Shown: positions 1-8,423 of the stretch, piece after piece
How the letters are laid out: the number at the start of each line of letters is the position of its first letter
How positions within the stretch are numbered: the stretch's first letter is position 1
NCBI RefSeq assembly: GCF_024345975.1
Contig: NZ_JAGQCD010000013.1
Span: 28,356 to 92,355, forward strand
Reading direction: 5' to 3'
Length of the DNA stretch: 64,000 nt
From: Cyanobium sp. Cruz-8D1
GTDB taxonomy: Bacteria; Cyanobacteriota; Cyanobacteriia; PCC-6307; Cyanobiaceae
Translations under genes and position numbers: made by a program
Notes under the pieces: model-generated
The model's database searches: none
The model's input: the letters and a program-made list of their open reading frames with translations, nothing else
What the model was told of the DNA's origin: nothing

Positions 1-934
1 TGCCCCCGAAGGCGGAAACCCGGTCGGCATCCAGGGCCCGCAGCAGGGCGTCGGCGGAGTCGTCACCGAGGGCGACGCCGCAGGGGTTGGTGTGTTTGAT
101 CACCGCCGCCGCCGGCTCGGCGCCGGGGCCGTACCCGAAGGCCGCCACCGTGGTCAGGGCCGCTTCCAGGTCGATCAGGTTGTTGTAGCTGAGCTCCTTG
201 CCCTGAAGCTGGCGGGCCGCCCCCCAGCCCACGCTGGCCTCCCCGCACCAGCGGGCGCTCTGGTGGGGGTTCTCGCCATAGCGAAGCACCTGCCGCAGGG
301 GCAGCTCCAGCCGCAGGGGCTGCGCCTCCACCGCGGCGGCGGGCTGCTGATCAGCCAGGCGGCCCTCGATCCAGGTCGCGATGGCGGCGTCGTAGGCGGC
401 GGTGTGGGCAAAGGCGGCCAGGGCCAACCGGCGCCGCAGGGGCCCATCGACCCGGCCGGCCGCCCGGGCGTCCAGGAAAGCCGGGTACTGGTCGGGATCG
501 GTGAGCACCACCACATCCGCGTGATTCTTGGCGGCGGCGCGGACCATGGCCGGTCCGCCGATGTCGATGTTCTCGATGGCGGTCTCCCAGCTGACGCCGG
601 GGTCCGCCACGGTGGCGCGGAAGGGGTAGAGGTTGACCACCACCACATCGATCGGGACGATCCCCTGGGCCTCCAGGTCGGCCTGGTGGGCGGGGTCATC
701 GCGGCGGGCCAGGATGCCGCCGTGGATGCGGGGATGGAGGGTCTTGACCCGTCCGCCCAGGATTTCCGGGGCTCCGGTGTGCTCCGCCACCTTGGTGACC
801 GGCAGGCCGGCGGCCGCGAGGGCCGCCGCGGTGCCACCGCTGGAAAGCAGCGCGAAACCCTGGGCCAGCAACCCCTGCGCCAGCGGCACCAGGCCCCGCT
901 TGTCGGACACGCTCAGAAGGGCCGTGGGAGCCAT
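1..934 (-). CDS. purH: Bifunctional AICAR formyltransferase/IMP cyclohydrolase PurH (5' part, cut by window edge)
   Basis: The last two steps of de novo IMP synthesis. Only about 311 N-terminal residues of a usual ~510-530 are present; the frame is open at base 1. The N-terminus reads [19 protein letters not shown], the MGS-fold cyclohydrolase domain, with the SSGGTAAAL loop and [15 protein letters not shown] typical of PurH. The RYGENPHQ and KHTNPCG segments that open the formyltransferase domain follow. The start is the ATG at 934. It is divergent from the esterase at 991. Identification is secure from sequence recognition. Confidence 0.95.
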   Translation of the reverse strand, partial: MAPTALLSVSDKRGLVPLAQGLLAQGFALLSSGGTAAALAAAGLPVTKVAEHTGAPEILGGRVKTLHPRIHGGILARRDDPAHQADLEAQGIVPIDVVVVNLYPFRATVADPGVSWETAIENIDIGGPAMVRAAAKNHADVVVLTDPDQYPAFLDARAAGRVDGPLRRRLALAAFAHTAAYDAAIATWIEGRLADQQPAAAVEAQPLRLELPLRQVLRYGENPHQSARWCGEASVGWGAARQLQGKELSYNNLIDLEAALTTVAAFGYGPGAEPAAAVIKHTNPCGVALGDDSADALLRALDADRVSAFGG

Positions 935-990
935 GACGGCAGCAGGGGCAGGGGAGGAGCCAACCTACGCAGCAACAGCCGAACGCCACC

Positions 991-1668
991 GTGCCGACAG
1001 ATCCCTCCGCCCAAGCCCAGCTGAGCGAAGACGACGGCACCGCCCTCTGGGCCGGTCCCTGTCAGGCCGAGCACCGCCTGGTGCTGCTGCACGGCTGGGG
1101 CGCTGACGCCGATGACCTGCTCGATCTGGGCACGGAACTCCTCGGTGCCGATCCCGCCAGCCTCAAGCTGAGCCTGGTGGCCCTGCGGGCGCCCCTGTCC
1201 CATCCCGGCGGCTTGGGCCGCCAGTGGTACGACCTGCAGCAACCCGAATGGCCCCAGTTGCCCCAGGCCCGCCGCGACCTGCGGCAGCGGCTGCTGGCCC
1301 TGGGCCGCTCGGTGCCCCTGGAGCGCACCAGCCTGCTGGGCTTCTCCCAGGGGGCCGCCATGGCCATCGACGTGGCCACCGGCGGTGGCTCCGACGCCTG
1401 CGCCCCCCTCGCCCTGGCGGGGCTGATCGCCTGCAGCGGCTACCCCCACCCCGACTGGCAGCCCGAGGCTCCCCGCACGAAGATCCTGCTCACCCATGGC
1501 GAACAGGATCCGGTGGTGCCCTTCGCGGCGAGCCTGGCTCTGGAGCGCTCCCTGGTGGAGGCCGGGGGATCGGTGCGCCGGATCGCCTTCCCAGGCGGCC
1601 ACTGCATCGATCCCGACCTGATCGCCACCATGCGGGACTTTCTGTTCAGCAGCTGGCGGGGAGACTGA
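991..1668 (+). CDS. Alpha/beta hydrolase of the carboxylesterase/phospholipase family
   Basis: A 225-residue cytosolic serine hydrolase, close to the usual ~220 aa of the carboxylesterase/acyl-thioesterase group (PF02230). The nucleophile elbow is GFSQGA with Ser about 119. The acid is Asp about 173 in GEQDPVVPF and the base His about 204 in PGGHCID. The oxyanion region LLHGWGAD lies near residue 32. The start is a GTG, 56 bases from the divergent purH start. The natural substrate cannot be told from sequence. Confidence 0.85.
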   Translation: MPTDPSAQAQLSEDDGTALWAGPCQAEHRLVLLHGWGADADDLLDLGTELLGADPASLKLSLVALRAPLSHPGGLGRQWYDLQQPEWPQLPQARRDLRQRLLALGRSVPLERTSLLGFSQGAAMAIDVATGGGSDACAPLALAGLIACSGYPHPDWQPEAPRTKILLTHGEQDPVVPFAASLALERSLVEAGGSVRRIAFPGGHCIDPDLIATMRDFLFSSWRGD

Positions 1669-1689
1669 GCCCACCGCCAGCCGTCGGAA

Positions 1690-2061
1690 TCAGACGAAGG
1701 CGTACTCGTACTCCTCCATCTCCTCCCAGTCGTCGGAGGCGAGAGCTTCAAGGCCTTCGAACAGGACCTCCTCGCCGATGCTGTCGACGATCAGGCGCAG
1801 GGACGGGAACAGGAAGTGGTTCTCTTCGGCGTACTGGGCGCTGAACAGACCTTTCTCCCCCCAGAAGAAGCGGTCGGTGGTGTGCTCGTTGCGGCGCACG
1901 TTGAGGATCGCCGGAGCCATCAGCTCCGTTTCGGCGATGTAGCGGCGCGCCGCCGTGACCGGTTTGTGGGCACCGGTTTCAAGGTTGAAGGTCGGGACAT
2001 GGGCGAGAACCCGCTGACCCGCCAGACGACGGCGACTGATCCGCTTGCGCTTCTTGGACAT
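1690..2061 (-). CDS. DUF3155 domain-containing protein
   Basis: A 123-residue soluble protein that matches the cyanobacterial DUF3155 family as I recall it. The N-terminus is very basic (MSKKRKRISRRRLAGQRVL) and the C-terminus very acidic (DDWEEMEEYEYAFV). The middle has aromatic residues and the stretch TTDRFFWGEKGLFSAQYAEE. The start at 2061 was chosen over an in-frame start at 2331 because the extra 90 residues are low-complexity read-through of a promoter region. It faces the esterase (convergent, 21 bases apart). Function is unknown. Confidence 0.75.
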   Translation of the reverse strand: MSKKRKRISRRRLAGQRVLAHVPTFNLETGAHKPVTAARRYIAETELMAPAILNVRRNEHTTDRFFWGEKGLFSAQYAEENHFLFPSLRLIVDSIGEEVLFEGLEALASDDWEEMEEYEYAFV

Positions 2062-2467
2062 GGGATGGATCCCTGTGGAGGGAGACCGAAAGGTGGAATG
2101 GGGGGGGCTGCAGACGAGCGAGGGTCGGCGGGAGCCGACGACGAGCGCCATGGCGGGCCCGCCACCCTGGAGAGATGGCGGGTCCACGTCCACACGACTG
2201 TCGACCTGAAGCGGGTCGGAAAGGATCACCGTCGGTAACGCCGGCCTGAACCCCTGGAGGGGTGGTGGCCGGGACAGAGGCGGTACGCAGCTGCCCCTGC
2301 TGTAGCCTCGGATGCGAGCGAAGCGCAACACTGGCTGTTACGACTGCAACTTTCCGCCCGTCCGAGGACTGCGAAGTAGTGGTCGTTACCGACAGCTTAA
2401 AACTATTTTTGCGTTTCGACACGCCTCCTTCCGAAATTTCCCGAACGGACGCCGTCCGCGGGTCGTG
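2062..2467. other. Divergent intergenic region, 406 bases
   Basis: This lies between the start of the DUF3155 gene (minus) and the histidine kinase (plus). Both open frames that cross it look like read-through. It presumably carries promoters for both genes; around 2395-2415 it turns locally AT-rich. I see no clear -10/-35 pair, RNA gene or hairpin that I would defend. Confidence 0.4.
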
Positions 2468-3598
2468 ATGCCTGTCTCAGAGCGGTTTCTGGCCCTGGTG
2501 GGTTTCCAGCTGGGTCAGTTCATCGACTGCCCGGAGGTCCGGTCGCTGGTGGTCTACGTCACCCAGCAGGGCGAAACGGGCCAGCCCAGCCTGCTACCGG
2601 TCGGCCACTGGCCCCCGGACGAGCGGGCCCTGCCTGCCGTCGACACGGTCAGCCGTCTGCGGGTGCCCGCCGAACAGCGGCGCTGGCTGCCCCTGCGCGA
2701 TGGCCAGCGCCTGCTCGGTGCCCTGCAGGTGGAGGCCTCCCGCAACCCCTGGCCGGAGCCCCTCGCCCAGCGGCTACAGGCCGTAGCCCTGGCGCTTACC
2801 GAAGCCCTGCGACTGGATCTGGAGGGGGGAGAGCTACGCCAGCAGCTCACGGAGCGCGAGGAGCAGCTGGGTTTGCTGCTCCACCAGCTGCGCAACCCCC
2901 TCACGGCCCTGCGCACCTTCGGCCAGCTGCTGCTGCGGCGCCTTGGACCCGACCACAACGACCGCTCCCTGGTGCAGGGCCTGCTGGCCGAGGAGCGCCA
3001 GCTCAATCGCTATGTCGATGCCATCAGCGAGCTGGTCCACCCCGAAGGATTGCTCGCCGGCTCCGCCACGCCCCAGCCCCTGTTGCTGCCACCGCTGCTG
3101 AGCGGGCCGGAGGGCCAGCCCCTGGCCGGGCTGCTCGAACCGCTGCTGCAACGGGCCGCCGCCACCGCCACCCTGCAGGGCCGGGGGTGGCAGGGACCTG
3201 AGGGCCTGCCCGACTGGAGCGGCGACAGCGGCGCGGTGGCGGAGATCCTGGCCAACCTGCTGGAGAACGCCTTCCGCTACAGCCCCCATGGCGCCAGCGT
3301 GGGCCTGCACACGGCCAGCGACGACGCGCTGCTCCACCTGACGGTGTGGGATGGCGGGCCGGCCATCGCGGTGGCGGAGCGGCAGGCGATCTTCGGGCGG
3401 GGGGTGCGGGGAACGCGGGGACAGGACCTGCCCGGCACCGGGCTGGGCCTGGCGCTCGGCCGGGATCTGGCCCGCAGCCTGGGCGGCGAGCTGGAGCTGG
3501 TGGTGCCGCCCCGGGCACTGGCCGGAACGTTGCCCGAGCAGGGCAACGCCTTCCGACTCAGCCTGCCGCGGCCGCCAGCCTCAGCGCCGCGGCGATGA
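2468..3598 (+). CDS. Two-component sensor histidine kinase (soluble)
   Basis: A 376-residue kinase with no transmembrane segment. The N-terminal ~110 residues are a sensor region that I do not assign. An H-box follows with LLHQLRNPLTALRTFG (phospho-acceptor His about 139). The HATPase domain has N-box ILANLLENAFRYSPHG (about 260-275), G1 VWDGGP, and G2 GTGLGLALGRDLA. Start 2468 (ATG) is preferred to an upstream in-frame ATG at 2312, which would add 52 residues from the intergenic region. Its 3' end overlaps the convergent cobS by 41 bases. No response regulator is adjacent. Confidence 0.85.
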   Translation: MPVSERFLALVGFQLGQFIDCPEVRSLVVYVTQQGETGQPSLLPVGHWPPDERALPAVDTVSRLRVPAEQRRWLPLRDGQRLLGALQVEASRNPWPEPLAQRLQAVALALTEALRLDLEGGELRQQLTEREEQLGLLLHQLRNPLTALRTFGQLLLRRLGPDHNDRSLVQGLLAEERQLNRYVDAISELVHPEGLLAGSATPQPLLLPPLLSGPEGQPLAGLLEPLLQRAAATATLQGRGWQGPEGLPDWSGDSGAVAEILANLLENAFRYSPHGASVGLHTASDDALLHLTVWDGGPAIAVAERQAIFGRGVRGTRGQDLPGTGLGLALGRDLARSLGGELELVVPPRALAGTLPEQGNAFRLSLPRPPASAPRR

Positions 3599-4310
3599 GC
3601 AGCAGGCCCAACGATTCGGTCCACTCCACGCAGGCCCCGTAGCTGTCGCCGCTGTGGCCGCCCAGGCGGCGGCCCAGGGCCACCGGAACGAGCAGCGCCG
3701 GCACCAGGGCCACAAGGCCCGGCCAGGGCAGCAGCAGCAGCAGCCCCGGCAGCAGCAACAGCGTGGGCAACAGTTCCATCGCCAGGGGGGCCCCATGGGC
3801 CCGGTGGAACGCGGCGCTGCCGCCGGGCCGCAGGTAGGGGAACCAGGCCATGGCGGGCAGGGGCGCCACCCGCCCGCAGACCGCCGCCCAGACCAGGGCC
3901 ATCGGCGCCGCCGTCCCCAGCAGGGCGAGGGCCGCGCTCCGCAGCAGCAGCACCAGCACCAGGGCCTGCACACCGCTGGCCCCCACCCGGCTGTCGGCCA
4001 TCGCCTCCAGGCAGCGATCGCCGGCGGCCAGGCCATCGGCGCTGTCCATGACGCCATCCATGTGCAGGCCACCGCTCAGCCACAGGCCCAGCGCCAGCAC
4101 CAGGGCCACCTGGGCCACCAGGGGCACCCGTCCCTCCAGCCCCCACCACAGCAAGGCCTGCAGGGCGCCGAGAACGGCACCGACCCAGGGCGCGAAGCGG
4201 GCGATCCGCTCGAAGCGGGGCTTCGGCGCCGGCCAGGCCGGCAGCACCGAATAGAAGATCCAGGCCCCGGCCAGATCCCGCAGCCACGGTGGAGCGCTCA
4301 GGCGGGGCAT
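3558..4310 (-). CDS. cobS: Adenosylcobinamide-GDP ribazoletransferase (cobalamin synthase)
   Basis: The last step of nucleotide-loop assembly of cobalamin, joining adenosylcobinamide-GDP with alpha-ribazole, in the membrane. The 250 residues fit the family (~250). The N-terminal motif FYSVLPAWP and the signature [18 protein letters not shown] are diagnostic. Several Leu/Ala-rich membrane segments follow, and [17 protein letters not shown] near the C-terminus is also typical. Its ATG shares a CATG palindrome with the tgt start on the other strand, so the two genes are head to head with their start codons overlapping by two bases. Confidence 0.92.
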   Translation of the reverse strand: MPRLSAPPWLRDLAGAWIFYSVLPAWPAPKPRFERIARFAPWVGAVLGALQALLWWGLEGRVPLVAQVALVLALGLWLSGGLHMDGVMDSADGLAAGDRCLEAMADSRVGASGVQALVLVLLLRSAALALLGTAAPMALVWAAVCGRVAPLPAMAWFPYLRPGGSAAFHRAHGAPLAMELLPTLLLLPGLLLLLPWPGLVALVPALLVPVALGRRLGGHSGDSYGACVEWTESLGLLLIAAALRLAAAAG

Positions 4311-5523
4311 GGGGCGGGGAGCGACGGGGAGGTGGCGGCAGGCCCCCCGCATAGCGTCGCAGCAGGCCCGCCTAGCCTCACGGCTGAGCAGGTTCGGCGC
4401 CATCGCCTTCGACTTCACGATCACCGCCCGCTGCCCGCGCACCCGGGCCCGCTGCGGCTGCTTCACCACCCCCCACGGTGCCGTGCAGACGCCCCGGTTC
4501 ATGCCGGTGGGCACCGCCGCCACGGTCAAGGGCGTCACCACGCCGCAGCTGCAGGAGACCGGGGCGCAGATGGTGCTGGCCAACACCTTCCACCTGCATC
4601 TGCAGCCGGGGGAGTCGGTGGTGGAGGACGCCGGCGGGCTGCATCGCTTCATGGGCTGGAACGGACCCCTGTTGACCGACTCGGGCGGCTTCCAGGTGTT
4701 CAGCCTCGATGCCATCAACCGCATCGACGACGCGGGGGTGGTGTTCCGCTCCCCCCGCGACGGCGCGCGGATCGACCTGACCCCCGAACGCTCCATGGCC
4801 ATCCAGCGGGCCCTTGGCGCCGACGTGGCCATGGCCTTCGACCAGTGCCCGCCCTACCCCGCCACTGAAGCGGCGGTGGCCGAGGCCTGCCGCCGCACCC
4901 ACCGCTGGCTGGAGCGCTGCATCACCAGCCACGGCGGCGGCACCCAGGCCCTGTTCGGCATCGTGCAGGGGGGCTGCTTCCCCCAGCTGCGCGAGGCCTC
5001 GGCCCGGGTGGTGGCGGCGATGGACCTGCCCGGCATCGCCGTGGGCGGCGTCAGCGTGGGGGAACCCGTCGAGGAGATGCACCGGGTGGTCCGACAGGTG
5101 GGTCCCCTGCTGCCGGAGCAGCGGCCCCACTATCTGATGGGGGTGGGCAGCCTGCGGGAGATGGCGATCGCGGTCGCCAACGGCTTCGACCTGTTCGACT
5201 GCGTGCTGCCGACCCGGCTGGGCCGCCATGGCACCGCCCTGGTGGCGGGGGAGCGCTGGAACCTGCGCAACGCCCGCTTCCGCCACGACCACGGCCCCCT
5301 CGATCCCAGCTGCGGCTGTCTGGCCTGCCGTCACCACAGCCGCAGCTACCTGCACCACCTGTTCCGCAGCCAGGAACTGCTGGGCCGCACCCTGTTGAGC
5401 CTGCACAATCTCACCACCCTGCTGCGCTACACGAGCGCCATGGCGCGGGCGATCAGCGAGGGATGTTTTGCAGAGGATTTCGCTCCCTGGGAGCCCGACT
5501 CCCCGGCCGCCCACACGTGGTAG
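4309..5523 (+). CDS. tgt: Queuine/preQ1 tRNA-guanine transglycosylase
   Basis: Exchanges G34 for preQ1 in GUN-anticodon tRNAs, the committed step of tRNA queuosine formation. Visible signatures are [11 protein letters not shown] (catalytic region), AFDQCPP, FGIVQGG, and LPTRLGRHG. The zinc site is [18 protein letters not shown] near the C-terminus. At 404 residues it is about 30 longer than usual. Homology starts around [18 protein letters not shown], but no ATG, GTG or TTG lies closer than 4309, so either this start adds an extension or a non-standard codon is used. psbK starts 33 bases after the stop. Confidence 0.93.
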   Translation: MGRGATGRWRQAPRIASQQARLASRLSRFGAIAFDFTITARCPRTRARCGCFTTPHGAVQTPRFMPVGTAATVKGVTTPQLQETGAQMVLANTFHLHLQPGESVVEDAGGLHRFMGWNGPLLTDSGGFQVFSLDAINRIDDAGVVFRSPRDGARIDLTPERSMAIQRALGADVAMAFDQCPPYPATEAAVAEACRRTHRWLERCITSHGGGTQALFGIVQGGCFPQLREASARVVAAMDLPGIAVGGVSVGEPVEEMHRVVRQVGPLLPEQRPHYLMGVGSLREMAIAVANGFDLFDCVLPTRLGRHGTALVAGERWNLRNARFRHDHGPLDPSCGCLACRHHSRSYLHHLFRSQELLGRTLLSLHNLTTLLRYTSAMARAISEGCFAEDFAPWEPDSPAAHTW

Positions 5524-5555
5524 GTTCCAGCCATTGCAATGGTTTCCCTCCAGGC

Positions 5556-5714
5556 ATGGCTCTCTCCCTGCTGGCCAGCTACGCGCCCCACACTCTCGCC
5601 CAGCTGCCCGAGGCCTACCAGGCCTTCGGACCCCTGGTGGACATCCTGCCGATCATCCCCCTGTTCTTCCTGCTGCTGGCCTTCGTCTGGCAGGCCTCAG
5701 TCGGCTTCCGCTGA
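5556..5714 (+). CDS. psbK: Photosystem II reaction centre protein K
   Basis: A 52-residue precursor of a small photosystem II subunit with one membrane span. The mature part begins at [20 protein letters not shown] and ends [14 protein letters not shown], both highly characteristic of PsbK; the first ~15 residues are the propeptide that is removed. The ATG at 5556 was chosen over an in-frame start at 5463 that lies inside tgt. It is same-strand with tgt, a linkage common in picocyanobacteria. This gene marks the host as oxygenic phototroph. Confidence 0.93.
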   Translation: MALSLLASYAPHTLAQLPEAYQAFGPLVDILPIIPLFFLLLAFVWQASVGFR

Positions 5715-5938
5715 AGCGCCGAGCGCCCTTGGGCACCAAAGCGATCAAAACCCGCCCAGCATGCTGCCGACGCGACCCAACCATGCGGGCCAGGGGAGGG
5801 GACCGAGATCTGCCTGGGCAAGCAGCGACCGGGCCAAAGCCTGGGTGGGCCCTTAAGCCAGGCTTATGGTTTCCTTGCAAGCGTTCAATTGGACTGTCAA
5901 GGGGGTAAACTGATGCAGTTACGCATCTTGTTCGTGCA

Positions 5939-6577
5939 ATGTCGGTTGCCTCATTTGCCCTGAGAAGCGGCTTGGCTGTTTTGAGTGTTGGAGCCGTAGC
6001 CTTCCATGCTCCGCAAGTCCAAGCACTTTGTGTCTCGTCAAGTGCCGCAAGTGATTGCGCCACCTTTGACCCAACCTCTTCAAGCGTCATCACCTATTTC
6101 GGATACACTGATGCTTCGTTTGGCCTCAATCAATCAATATCTCAAATACGGTTCACATCGGAATCCCTGACCCCCTTGAGCAATATAACTTTTATTAGCC
6201 TCGAATATTCATTCGACAGTGGCATCAATTGGCTTACCACTAACCTTACGACCGGTGGATCCGTAGCGCCCAATGAAACGGGCTCAAACCTTCTTTCCGC
6301 CTCGGTTACCAAGCCTGGCGGCGGCAACGTCGGAACTGGGTTCCAGCTTCGATTCGTGCTTCCGGCACAGACGCTTCTGCCCATCAATGACGCTAATTCT
6401 GTCATTGGCTTTGTTGTACGAAGCGCCGGCACGCAGGGCAACTCAACTCAACAAAGGTTTAGTTCTCCTGTTTCTGCCCCTGCCGTACCGGGCCCCCTTC
6501 CCATCCTGGGTGCCGGCGTAGCCTTCAGTCTCTCGCGCACTTTGAGAAAGCGCATCAAGGCTACAACTGAGGCCTGA
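5939..6577 (+). CDS. PEP-CTERM-type secreted protein (cyanobacterial variant)
   Basis: A 212-residue exported protein. The N-terminus has a signal-peptide-like hydrophobic stretch (SGLAVLSVGAVAFHAPQVQA). The body is rich in Ser, Thr, Asn and Gly and looks beta-rich. The C-terminus VPGPLPILGAGVAFSLSRTL followed by RKRIK has the order proline motif, hydrophobic helix, basic tail expected of a PEP-CTERM sorting signal cut by an exosortase. GC is visibly lower than neighbours, suggesting transfer or relaxed selection. No exosortase is in this window. Role in cell surface or extracellular polymer is inferred. Confidence 0.7.
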   Translation: MSVASFALRSGLAVLSVGAVAFHAPQVQALCVSSSAASDCATFDPTSSSVITYFGYTDASFGLNQSISQIRFTSESLTPLSNITFISLEYSFDSGINWLTTNLTTGGSVAPNETGSNLLSASVTKPGGGNVGTGFQLRFVLPAQTLLPINDANSVIGFVVRSAGTQGNSTQQRFSSPVSAPAVPGPLPILGAGVAFSLSRTLRKRIKATTEA

Positions 6578-6643
6578 TCGGTAGCTCTGCTTCGGATCAA
6601 GGCAGCTCAGTTGATGCCTGATTTGAATTAAATTTCTACACTG

Positions 6644-6680
6644 ACCAACCCGATCACAGTGATTGGGTTGGTAATTTTTT
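6644..6680 (+). terminator. Rho-independent terminator after the PEP-CTERM gene
   Basis: A long stem: ACCAACCCGATCAC pairs with GTGATTGGGTTGGT with one mismatch, separated by a very short loop, and is followed by AATTTTTT. It lies 66 bases after the stop of the PEP-CTERM-type gene and before the next plus-strand gene. Confidence 0.85.
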
Positions 6681-6774
6681 ATGGCGCGGCCTAGAGTTAA
6701 GTATTGAAAACCAAAAAACACCCTTTCCGCGCTGACCTCCATATTCTTCCTTCTGACCTGCCTTCCAGTACCCC

Positions 6775-7584
6775 ATGGCGCTTAGGTACCGTTCCCAGGC
6801 CCAGGAAGTCTCCTCGGTGCTCTTCTGGGTCGCCACGGCGCTGCTCGGCATTTATACCGTCACCGTCCTGGCTGCCGCGCTGCCGTTGAGGTTGTTGGAA
6901 CCCGCCTGGATCGAGCGGGTCTGCGGCAGTGTGCGCGCCGGCGTCAGTTTTCCGCTGGTGGCGATGGCGCTGTTGCTGCTGGCTGCCATCGTCAATGACA
7001 GTTCGGAAGAGCCCCGCTATCTCACGGTGACCCGCCGTTTCGCCTGCTTTGCCGCCATCGGCTTCTTCCTGATGATCCCCCTGCAAACCTGGGCGGGCAT
7101 CGCGGTGCTCCAGCAGACCAACGCCAACGAACACGCCCAGCTGCGTCCCTACACCAGGGCTCTCGCTGCTATCCGCACCGCCGACTCGCAAGAATCGCTC
7201 CTGCAGGCCCTGGCCGCTATCCCCGGCAGACCATCGAATCTGGGTGGCGCACTGAAAGAACCATTGCCCCAGGTGCGTGAGCAGTTGGTTCGCCAGATTG
7301 AGCCCCAGGTGAACGCCAGGTTGACCCAGCTGCAGGCAGTCCAGGGCAGCCGCTGGCAGGAGGGCTTTCTGCGCTGGTTCAAGGATGCCTTGGTGGCTTT
7401 GTTCAGTGCCATCGGCTGCGCCGCCATCGGCCGCTTTTCTGTCGGTCGCCGCACACTTTGGAGTGCCATTCTCGATAAGAGGCCGAAGCCCAAGCAAAGC
7501 CACCCGCCTTTTGCGATCGAAGGTCTGATGCCGCTGGACAAAGTTCAGAGGGCGGGCCGGTCCAGACGACGCAAGAGGCTGTGA
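6775..7584 (+). CDS. Membrane protein, weakly HpsJ-like
   Basis: A 269-residue membrane protein. I see hydrophobic segments at about 17-40 (VLFWVATALLGIYTVTVLAA), 55-72 (FPLVAMALLLLAAIV) and 85-105 (FACFAAIGFFLMIPLQTW). A charged soluble region with SQESLLQALAAIPGRP follows, then a hydrophobic stretch near 205-220 and a very basic tail. The layout and the central segment recall the HpsJ-like family found with cyanobacterial exosortase or polysaccharide genes, but this is a weak resemblance. It sits between a PEP-CTERM-type gene and a WecG/TagA glycosyltransferase, which fits a surface polymer role. Confidence 0.5.
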   Translation: MALRYRSQAQEVSSVLFWVATALLGIYTVTVLAAALPLRLLEPAWIERVCGSVRAGVSFPLVAMALLLLAAIVNDSSEEPRYLTVTRRFACFAAIGFFLMIPLQTWAGIAVLQQTNANEHAQLRPYTRALAAIRTADSQESLLQALAAIPGRPSNLGGALKEPLPQVREQLVRQIEPQVNARLTQLQAVQGSRWQEGFLRWFKDALVALFSAIGCAAIGRFSVGRRTLWSAILDKRPKPKQSHPPFAIEGLMPLDKVQRAGRSRRRKRL

Positions 7585-7615
7585 TGTGCCGATCCAGCCC
7601 CTTAGCCCAGCTCGC

Positions 7616-8344
7616 TCAGCGCGGTTCCCGCAGCACTGCCCAGGCGAATTCCGGCAGCGCCAGCATGCGGCGCCAGCGGCTGGGTTCCTTGATCAGCCGA
7701 TAGAGCCACTCGATCTGCAGGGCTCCCATCCAGCGAGGGGCTCGGTTCTTGACGCCAGCCCAGACATCAAAACTCCCCCCCACCCCCATCCAGAGGCCGG
7801 TGCGGGGTTGGGGCAGCGCCTGAATCCAGGTTTCCTGGCGCGGCACGCCCAGGGCCACCAGCACCAGATCGGGGCGGCCCTGCAGCAGCTGACTCTCCAG
7901 ACCGGGCCAGGCCTCGGCGGGCTGATAGCCATGGGCGCAGAACACCAGCTGCAGATTGGGCAGGTCGTGGGCCAGGCGCTCCCGCAGCTGCTCCATCACC
8001 GCCGGGCTCGCCCCCACCAGGGCCACCCGCCAGCCCACCGCCGCCCCGTGCTCCAGCAGGCGCCGGGCCAGCTCGATGCCGGGGCTGCGGCGGACGCGGT
8101 GGGACTGGAGGCCCAGGGCCCAGACCACCCCGGCGCCATCGGGGATGACCATCCGGGCCGCCTCAATCGCCGCCCCAAGGGCGGGATCGGCTCGGGCCGC
8201 CATGGTCATCTCCGCATTGAGGGTGACGATCTGGCCGCCACCGGCCCCGTGCAGGGCGACGGCATCGCCGAAAACGTCGTTGCTTACATTCACGGGAATG
8301 CCCAGAACGCGGGCACGAACCGGCGTGGTCGCGAGGGCTGCCAT
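7616..8344 (-). CDS. WecG/TagA/CpsF family glycosyltransferase
   Basis: A 242-residue enzyme, the usual size of the family that transfers N-acetylmannosamine-type sugars to lipid-linked intermediates (UDP-ManNAcA transferase WecG, TagA). Key segments are VLGIPVNVS at the start, TLNAEMTMAARADP, PDGAGVVWAL (family DG motif), VALVGASP, and LVALGVPRQETWIQ near the C-terminus. Start 8344 was chosen over an upstream frame extension to 8578 that overlaps the divergent GH15 gene. Probable role: surface polysaccharide assembly. Confidence 0.85.
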   Translation of the reverse strand: MAALATTPVRARVLGIPVNVSNDVFGDAVALHGAGGGQIVTLNAEMTMAARADPALGAAIEAARMVIPDGAGVVWALGLQSHRVRRSPGIELARRLLEHGAAVGWRVALVGASPAVMEQLRERLAHDLPNLQLVFCAHGYQPAEAWPGLESQLLQGRPDLVLVALGVPRQETWIQALPQPRTGLWMGVGGSFDVWAGVKNRAPRWMGALQIEWLYRLIKEPSRWRRMLALPEFAWAVLREPR

Positions 8345-8423
8345 GGGAGGGGGCGACGGCGGGGAGAATCTATGGCCTGGCTCCACAACAGCGGCCTCTG
8401 GCACGCCCCGTCCTGACGCGAAC

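Noticed and set aside
92..1024. Long plus-strand frame of 310 codons opposite purH
   Set aside because: It is a GC-driven shadow of purH; no family features, and purH motifs are clear on the other strand.
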